NCBI RefSeq assembly: GCF_007858365.1
Contig: NZ_VFIO01000001.1
Span: 1,426,001-1,490,000, forward strand
Direction of reading: 5' to 3'
From: Pseudomonas saxonica
GTDB lineage: Bacteria; Pseudomonadota; Gammaproteobacteria; Pseudomonadales; Pseudomonadaceae
Length of the DNA: 64,000 nt
Position numbers and translations under genes: made by a program. The notes under the pieces were generated by a model. That model was not told the DNA's origin, searched no databases, and saw only the letters and a program-made list of their open reading frames with translations. Each line of letters starts with the position of its first letter. The stretch's first letter is position 1. Below are positions 60,771 to 64,000 of the stretch, in pieces.

Positions 60771-61748
60771 ATGACGTCCCCAACTACCGCGGCAACACAC
60801 AACTGCGCCCCCTACACGATCGGTATTGAAGCCGCCGCTTACGAACTGCCCGGCGAACGCCAGGACATCAATGACTGGGCTCAGCAATACAAGTTGCCAG
60901 CCGAGCGCATAGACATGATTCGCAATGCGGGTTGCCGTTATTTCCATGTGGCACCGGACATCGACGAGGTCGAGCTGGCAAAGCGCGCTGTCGCTCGCCT
61001 GCAAGAAGAACAAGGCTTCAAGGGCAGCGACATCGGCGCACTGATCCATGTGCATACCGGGCTCTTCAGCATACCGCCGGCGCCACGCAGTCTGCCCCTG
61101 GAAGTGGCCACGGCCTTCGGCATCAAGCCTATCTGGGCCGGCTCGATCGCACAGCTCAATTGCTCGTCGATCAGCGTCGCCATTCAGATGGCCAAGGCGT
61201 TGATGAATGTACATAGCCAATTGCACTCGGTGCTGATCGTGTCGTCCGACCGCGTCTTTATTGAACGCTACCGGGTGTTGCAGGCGAGCATATTAAGTGA
61301 TGGCGCGGGGTGCTTGCTGGTGACCCGTAACAGCCGGCGTAACCGGGTCGGTGCAACGGCCGTGCGCAACTATGGCAGCTGGTACCTGGGCTCCGTGACC
61401 AATAACGCGGTGAAAAAGGAAATGTTCAATCTGGAGTGGCACTACACCCGCAAAGTCATGATGGAAGCCGTGGCCGACTGTGGCATGGCGCTAAGCGATT
61501 TTTCCTGCATTTTGCCTTACAACTCCAACCACTCTGGCTGGAACGCCTTTTGTAACGCCATGGCGATTCCTGCCTCCACGCTCTATAGCGACAACATCCT
61601 GAACAAGGGTCACTCCTTTGGCTCGGACCTGGCCATCAACCTTGCCGATATTGGCTTAAGCAAGGTCGATGCGGGGGCGCACCTGATGAACATAACGGAA
61701 TCGGACAACGGTTCGTTTTCGGCATTGACCCTTCATCCGGTGAATTGA
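60771..61748 (+). CDS. 3-oxoacyl-ACP synthase III-like protein, cluster gene 7
   Basis: The 325-residue protein has the KSIII fold with nucleophile Cys131 in 'AQLNCSSISVAIQMA'. The usual catalytic His-Asn pair is changed: the 'PHQAN' position reads 'PYNSNHSGW' (Tyr250, with His254 four residues on) and the 'GN' of the last motif reads 'KGHSFGSD' (His281). Similar swaps occur in KSIII relatives that make esters or amides rather than carbon-carbon bonds (CerJ, ChlB3). The start at 60771 follows AGGAAG. With gene 4 it shares the rare GHSFGSD motif, which suggests a heterodimer. Confidence 0.82.
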   Translation: MTSPTTAATHNCAPYTIGIEAAAYELPGERQDINDWAQQYKLPAERIDMIRNAGCRYFHVAPDIDEVELAKRAVARLQEEQGFKGSDIGALIHVHTGLFSIPPAPRSLPLEVATAFGIKPIWAGSIAQLNCSSISVAIQMAKALMNVHSQLHSVLIVSSDRVFIERYRVLQASILSDGAGCLLVTRNSRRNRVGATAVRNYGSWYLGSVTNNAVKKEMFNLEWHYTRKVMMEAVADCGMALSDFSCILPYNSNHSGWNAFCNAMAIPASTLYSDNILNKGHSFGSDLAINLADIGLSKVDAGAHLMNITESDNGSFSALTLHPVN

Positions 61749-61749
61749 A

Positions 61750-62925
61750 ATGACCATGACCTCCGCCTTCTCTCCGGTCAGTGGCGACGCAGCAACGACC
61801 GACCCATGGCTGCTGAATCTGAAAACGCCGTGCTATGTACTCGACCCCACTGTCGTAATGACCCGTTACGCTGATTTACGCGAGCGGTTGGGTACACCGT
61901 TGATTGTGTCGCTCAAGGCCAACCCCAATCTGGATCTGTTGATCCGTTGCGGCCACGCGTTCGTCGACGGTGTTGAGCTGGCCAGCCAGGGTGAACTCGA
62001 TATTGTGGCGGGTCGCATCAACACCCCCAAATACGTTAACAATCCGTCCATGGATGAAGATTTCATGCGTGCGGCCCTGGCATCACGCTGCACCTTCATT
62101 ATCGACAGCCTGGAGCAGGCGCAGAGACTGATTCGCGTCATCGGTAAACAGGCCCCGCCGCAAACGGTATTGCGCCTGAATGCGGGTCACCTGGTCGGCT
62201 CGGGCAAACAGTTGGCGGACCATTTCGGCATGAGTCGCAACGACGCTTTGCTGGCGACGGTTGCATTGGCTCAGGCCAACGTGCCCATCGCAGGCCTGCA
62301 TACCTTTGCGGGTTCCAATGCCTTTCACATCGATGACAAGGCTACCGATTCTGCCGCCCTTGCCTACGCGCTCGCTGCCTTTGCGCCGCAAATAGCACGC
62401 CTCACCGGCATGCCGGTTGAGTTTCTTAACGTCGGTGGAGGTTTCTCAGAGCACTTCCATAGCCAGACGCAGACGTTTGACGCTTATCGCCAGCGTATTG
62501 CACCGCTGCACAAAGACTTCAAGGTCATTCACGAGTCCGGACGCGGAGTCTTCGCTGGCGCAGGCACCTTCGTGACCCGCGTGCGTTCAGTCAAAGCACT
62601 GGGTGAACGCTACGTTGCAATCTGCGACGGTGGCCTGAGCCACAACTTCTTGCTGGCCAAAACTGAATCCATGTTGAAGAACTACGCGCAGCCGCGCCTG
62701 CTGCGGCGCCAGCAGGCGCCGACTGACGCGCCACTGTTGCCGACCCAGTTCGTGGGCAGTACTTGCAGCCGCGCCGACGTGATCGGCTGGCGCCATGACG
62801 TGTCGGCCCCACCGAGCGTGGGCGACCTGGTGATCTTCGAGAACTGCGGCGCCTATAACCAGACCTACAGCGTCAGCGCTTTTCTCTCGCAAAGTCCGGC
62901 ACACACCTATATCCACCAATCCTAG
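61750..62925 (+). CDS. PLP-dependent decarboxylase, fold type III, cluster gene 8
   Basis: The 391-residue enzyme is of the ornithine/diaminopimelate decarboxylase group. Lys56 in 'SLKANPN' should bind PLP; 'VELASQGELDIV', 'GGGFSEHF', 'ESGRGVFAGAG', 'DGGLSHN', 'GSTCSRADVIG' (active-site Cys) and 'FENCGAYNQTYS' complete the family set. It most resembles the decarboxylases paired with acyl-CoA ligases in exosortase A loci, and here too a ligase gene follows by 10 bases. It would turn an amino acid, free or bound to the carrier (as BtrK does in butirosin synthesis), into an amine. It starts one base after the KSIII stop. Confidence 0.87.
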   Translation: MTMTSAFSPVSGDAATTDPWLLNLKTPCYVLDPTVVMTRYADLRERLGTPLIVSLKANPNLDLLIRCGHAFVDGVELASQGELDIVAGRINTPKYVNNPSMDEDFMRAALASRCTFIIDSLEQAQRLIRVIGKQAPPQTVLRLNAGHLVGSGKQLADHFGMSRNDALLATVALAQANVPIAGLHTFAGSNAFHIDDKATDSAALAYALAAFAPQIARLTGMPVEFLNVGGGFSEHFHSQTQTFDAYRQRIAPLHKDFKVIHESGRGVFAGAGTFVTRVRSVKALGERYVAICDGGLSHNFLLAKTESMLKNYAQPRLLRRQQAPTDAPLLPTQFVGSTCSRADVIGWRHDVSAPPSVGDLVIFENCGAYNQTYSVSAFLSQSPAHTYIHQS

Positions 62926-62935
62926 GGACGTCACC

Positions 62936-64000
62936 ATGACCGCCCACATCAGTTTGTACGACCTTTTGCAGGACAGCGCCCACCAGCATGGCGACCGCCG
63001 TGCATTTGCGCAGGGCGCAAAGACAGTGACTTATTCAGAACTGCTGGAGGACGTGCGCCTGACCGCAAAGAGGCTGGCTTATAACGGCGTGCAAGCCGGC
63101 GATCGCGTCGCTGTCTATGCCGGCAAGCAGTACGAAACCATCGTCACGTTCCTGGCAATCAATGCCCGGGGTGCGATCCTGGTGCCCATCAACCCTCAAC
63201 TCAAAGAGCAACAGGCACGCCACATTCTGCTGGACAGCGGTGCTCGCTTGCTCATCAGTACGGGCCCACGCCTCAGACGTATCGAGGCGGCGTTGATGGA
63301 CATCGAACTCGACACCTGGTCACTGGAAAAACTACAGCCCGACAACTTGAACACGCCGCCCGATACGGCGCCTGTCAACCCACATAGCACCGTCACCGAC
63401 AGTGACCCTGCTGCCATTTTGTATACCTCCGGCTCGACGGGACGACCCAAGGGCGTGGTGCTGTCGCAACGTAACCTGGTGTCGGGCGCCTATAGCGTCG
63501 CTCACTATCTGCGCTTGCAGGCCGATGACGTCATCCTGGGCATATTGCCCCTGAGCTTCGATGCCGGGCTTAGCCAGTTGACCACAGCGCTGGTCAGCGG
63601 TGCTTGCTACGCGCCGCTGGATTTCCTGCAAGCAGGCGAAGTCCCGACATTCTGTGAAGCCCATGGCGTCACCGTGATTACCGGCGTGCCGCCACTGTGG
63701 ATGCAACTGGCGTCCGTACAGTGGCCTCAACCTGCCGGCGCACGCATTCGCTGCTTTGCCAATACCGGCGGGCATATGCCTCCCCCTTTGCTGGAAAAAC
63801 TCAAACGTGCATTTCCCAATGCGCTGCCCTACTTGATGTACGGCTTGACTGAGGCTTTCCGTTCGACCTACCTGCCGCCGGAAGCGGCCGTCACGCGGCC
63901 CGACTCCATCGGCAAGGCAGTGCCCAACGCCGATATCCGCGTGTTGCGCCCCAACGGCACTGAATGTGCTGCTGGAGAGCACGGAGAATTGGTGCACCGG
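62936..64000 (+). CDS. Acyl/aminoacyl-AMP ligase, cluster gene 9 (partial, runs off right edge)
   Basis: The 355 residues present include 'LYTSGSTGRPKGVVLSQ', 'LPLSFDAGLSQLTTAL', 'NTGGHMPP' and 'MYGLTEAFRSTYLPPE', after which the C-terminal domain is cut off. The 'SFDAGLSQL' and 'GLTEAFRSTYLPPE' blocks match the ligase family found with exosortase A (TIGR03098 by memory), next to the decarboxylase family of the gene before (TIGR03099). It is unlike the FAAL of gene 1, so the cluster has two different activating enzymes, perhaps one for a fatty acid and one for an amino acid. The ATG follows TAGGGACG. Confidence 0.85.
   Translation, partial: MTAHISLYDLLQDSAHQHGDRRAFAQGAKTVTYSELLEDVRLTAKRLAYNGVQAGDRVAVYAGKQYETIVTFLAINARGAILVPINPQLKEQQARHILLDSGARLLISTGPRLRRIEAALMDIELDTWSLEKLQPDNLNTPPDTAPVNPHSTVTDSDPAAILYTSGSTGRPKGVVLSQRNLVSGAYSVAHYLRLQADDVILGILPLSFDAGLSQLTTALVSGACYAPLDFLQAGEVPTFCEAHGVTVITGVPPLWMQLASVQWPQPAGARIRCFANTGGHMPPPLLEKLKRAFPNALPYLMYGLTEAFRSTYLPPEAAVTRPDSIGKAVPNADIRVLRPNGTECAAGEHGELVHR

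Overview
The window reads as chromosome of a Pseudomonas species, probably a fluorescens- or fragi-type environmental strain. The evidence is gene order. From about 10.5 to 30.8 kb a type VI secretion locus follows the order I remember for the H2-T6SS of P. aeruginosa PAO1 (PA1656-PA1671). From about 31 to 52 kb the order xseB-ispA-dxs, ribA, thiL-nusB-ribH-ribBA-ribE-ribD-nrdR, a thioredoxin, a zinc-linked ABC operon, oprG and two nucleotide-sugar-type enzymes follows PAO1 PA4042-PA4069. These parallels come from memory, not from a search.

Region 1 (1-9.6 kb) is accessory. It has two WYL regulators around a tandem AAA+ ATPase, gene remnants carrying a 9-bp tandem repeat, two orphan genes (one with a PD-(D/E)XK-like nuclease signature), and a C4-type structured RNA with a terminator ahead of a DUF6124 gene. 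A hipBA toxin-antitoxin pair follows, bounded on both sides by a perfect 33-bp direct repeat that itself forms a terminator hairpin.

Region 2 (9.6-30.8 kb) holds an acetoin/diacetyl reductase and a complete T6SS core on the minus strand: TssA, B, C, E, F, G, H, J, K, L and M. With it are an FHA protein, a sigma-54 activator, a Ser/Thr kinase and PP2C phosphatase pair, and a 46-residue lipoprotein. Neither Hcp nor VgrG is present, so tube and spike genes must lie elsewhere.

Region 3 (31-54.5 kb) is core metabolism: isoprenoid precursors, vitamin B12 uptake, riboflavin and thiamine cofactors, NusB, NrdR, a thioredoxin-TPR chaperone, a probably Zur-controlled ABC operon, OprG and an MscS-type channel. 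Four REPIN-like palindromes and one set of 65-bp tandem repeats punctuate it. Two genes take their stop codon from a REPIN end.

Region 4 (55.1 kb to the right edge) is the least ordinary part. Nine tightly packed plus-strand genes follow a 665-bp AT-rich gap. They encode a fatty acyl-AMP ligase, an acyl-CoA dehydrogenase-like protein, a free acyl carrier protein, a divergent ketosynthase-III-like protein, an orphan 189-residue protein, a ferritin-like diiron protein, a second ketosynthase-III-like protein, a fold-III PLP decarboxylase and a second acyl/aminoacyl ligase cut by the window end. I infer a carrier-protein pathway that joins a fatty acyl chain with a decarboxylated amino acid or amine and oxidises the product: a candidate small signal or antibiotic with no named pathway I can assign.
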